64,000 nt of DNA from Limnomonas spitsbergensis (Eukaryota; Chlorophyta; Chlorophyceae; Chlamydomonadales), in NCBI GenBank assembly GCA_037349105.1, contig JAYJMM010000102.1, positions 2,170,001 through 2,234,000 on the forward strand, written 5' to 3'. Below are positions 63,464 through 64,000 of this stretch, one piece after another. Each line of letters opens with the position of its first letter. Positions within the stretch are counted from its first letter, which is position 1. A model generated the notes under the pieces. It was given only the letters and a program-made list of their open reading frames with translations, was not told the origin of the DNA and ran no database searches. The translations under genes were made by a program, and so were the position numbers.

Positions 63464-64000
63464 ATGGTTAAACGCGCAACAAAATCCACCTACCGCACAG
63501 TGACGCACATGAATCTCAACCAGCCACCGGTAGTGCAGCTGCCACCTCAAGCACCAGCCCCAGCTCCTGTCGAGACCGCTCCTAGCGCGGCCCCAGTCTT
63601 GGCCACTGCTGCTGCCCCAGTGCCAGCCCTGACCCCAGTCGTCACTGCCGTGACTCCAGCACCAGTCGTCGCTGCCGTGACTCCAGCACCAGTCGTCGCT
63701 GCCGTGACTCCAGCACCAGTCATCGCTGACGTGGCTCCCGCCATCGCACCTGTACCCGTCGTAGCAGCGGTTGCCACCGCGTCCCAGGCTGCGCTCCAGA
63801 TTATCACACCCTGTGTGGCAGGAACCAGCTCCGGCCCGCTGCCGCGCCAGGCCAACGAGCGCAGGCGCTCGCTGTCCCCTGAAACAAAACGAGCCTTCAT
63901 GAAGGAACTGGCCACCATGCTAAAACAAGGTGATTCAGCTTTGTGGAATTCATTCCTTGACCAGACTTCCCCAAATTTGAATGGAACCCAGCCCACCCTA
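63464..64000 (+). CDS. Element Y gag-like protein, 3' end beyond window
   Basis: The ATG is at 63464, about 375 bases after the primer site, and the frame is open to the window edge (179 codons). The N terminus is basic (MVKRATKSTYRTVTHMNLNQ). A Pro/Ala/Val-rich region follows with three 30-bp copies of VTPAPVVAA (63648-63745), then a helical part (SPETKRAFMKELATMLKQG). Position and composition suit a Gag N terminus; no domain is complete. Confidence 0.5.
   Translation, partial: MVKRATKSTYRTVTHMNLNQPPVVQLPPQAPAPAPVETAPSAAPVLATAAAPVPALTPVVTAVTPAPVVAAVTPAPVVAAVTPAPVIADVAPAIAPVPVVAAVATASQAALQIITPCVAGTSSGPLPRQANERRRSLSPETKRAFMKELATMLKQGDSALWNSFLDQTSPNLNGTQPTL

Overview
The window is nuclear DNA of a eukaryote, most likely a green alga (inference). 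Support comes from GT-AG introns that restore reading frames over dozens of exons, long introns full of simple repeats, Pro/Ser/Ala-rich repetitive proteins, a cytochrome b561-DOMON gene, and nested retroelements including a Ty3/gypsy-type polymerase fused to a cytosine methyltransferase. I see no CRISPR, bacterial operon or rRNA.

Layout. (1) 2-12106, + strand: one multi-exon gene, cut at its 5' end by the window, for a very large low-complexity protein made of tandem 19-, 40-, 29- and 20-residue repeats. (2) 12107-16582: no supportable gene. (3) 16583-27675 and 29213-42196, - strand: two tandem paralogues of a 16-exon secreted/membrane DOMON-cytochrome b561 protein (ferric-chelate-reductase-1-like). 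I could place every exon by aligning the copies to each other. Copy A gives an uninterrupted 867-residue protein. Copy B has gained an intron filled with a polypurine tract and is frameshifted inside an ATT/ATC microsatellite. (4) 42197-44268: repeats and a SINE-like tRNA-derived piece. (5) 44269-64000: three retroelements nested in one another.

Nesting. Element X starts with an LTR at 44269 and its second LTR starts at 62407; it carries an 87-bp-repeat ORF. Element Z (46599-59062, 12.46 kb) sits inside that ORF. Taking Z out with one copy of a 4-bp duplication (GCAG) puts the two halves of the X ORF back in frame. Element Y (from 62668, running off the window) has a 404-bp LTR starting TGTAA and ending TTACA, and interrupts the second LTR of X exactly where the two X LTRs stop matching.

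Element Z is the most interesting object. In order it holds a gag-like ORF with a CCHC knuckle, an aspartic-protease-like ORF, two unknown ORFs, a basic coiled ORF, and a polyprotein of reverse transcriptase, RNase H and a DNMT3-like cytosine-5 methyltransferase. No integrase, transposase or recombinase was recognised and no LTR was found; the ends are short imperfect inverted repeats. Gag and protease are in one frame separated by a single TGA with a hairpin just after it. The basic ORF and the polymerase are likewise in one frame separated by a single TGA. Retrotransposon-borne DNMTs are, to my knowledge, already reported from dinoflagellates and charophyte algae, so the novelty lies in this architecture.
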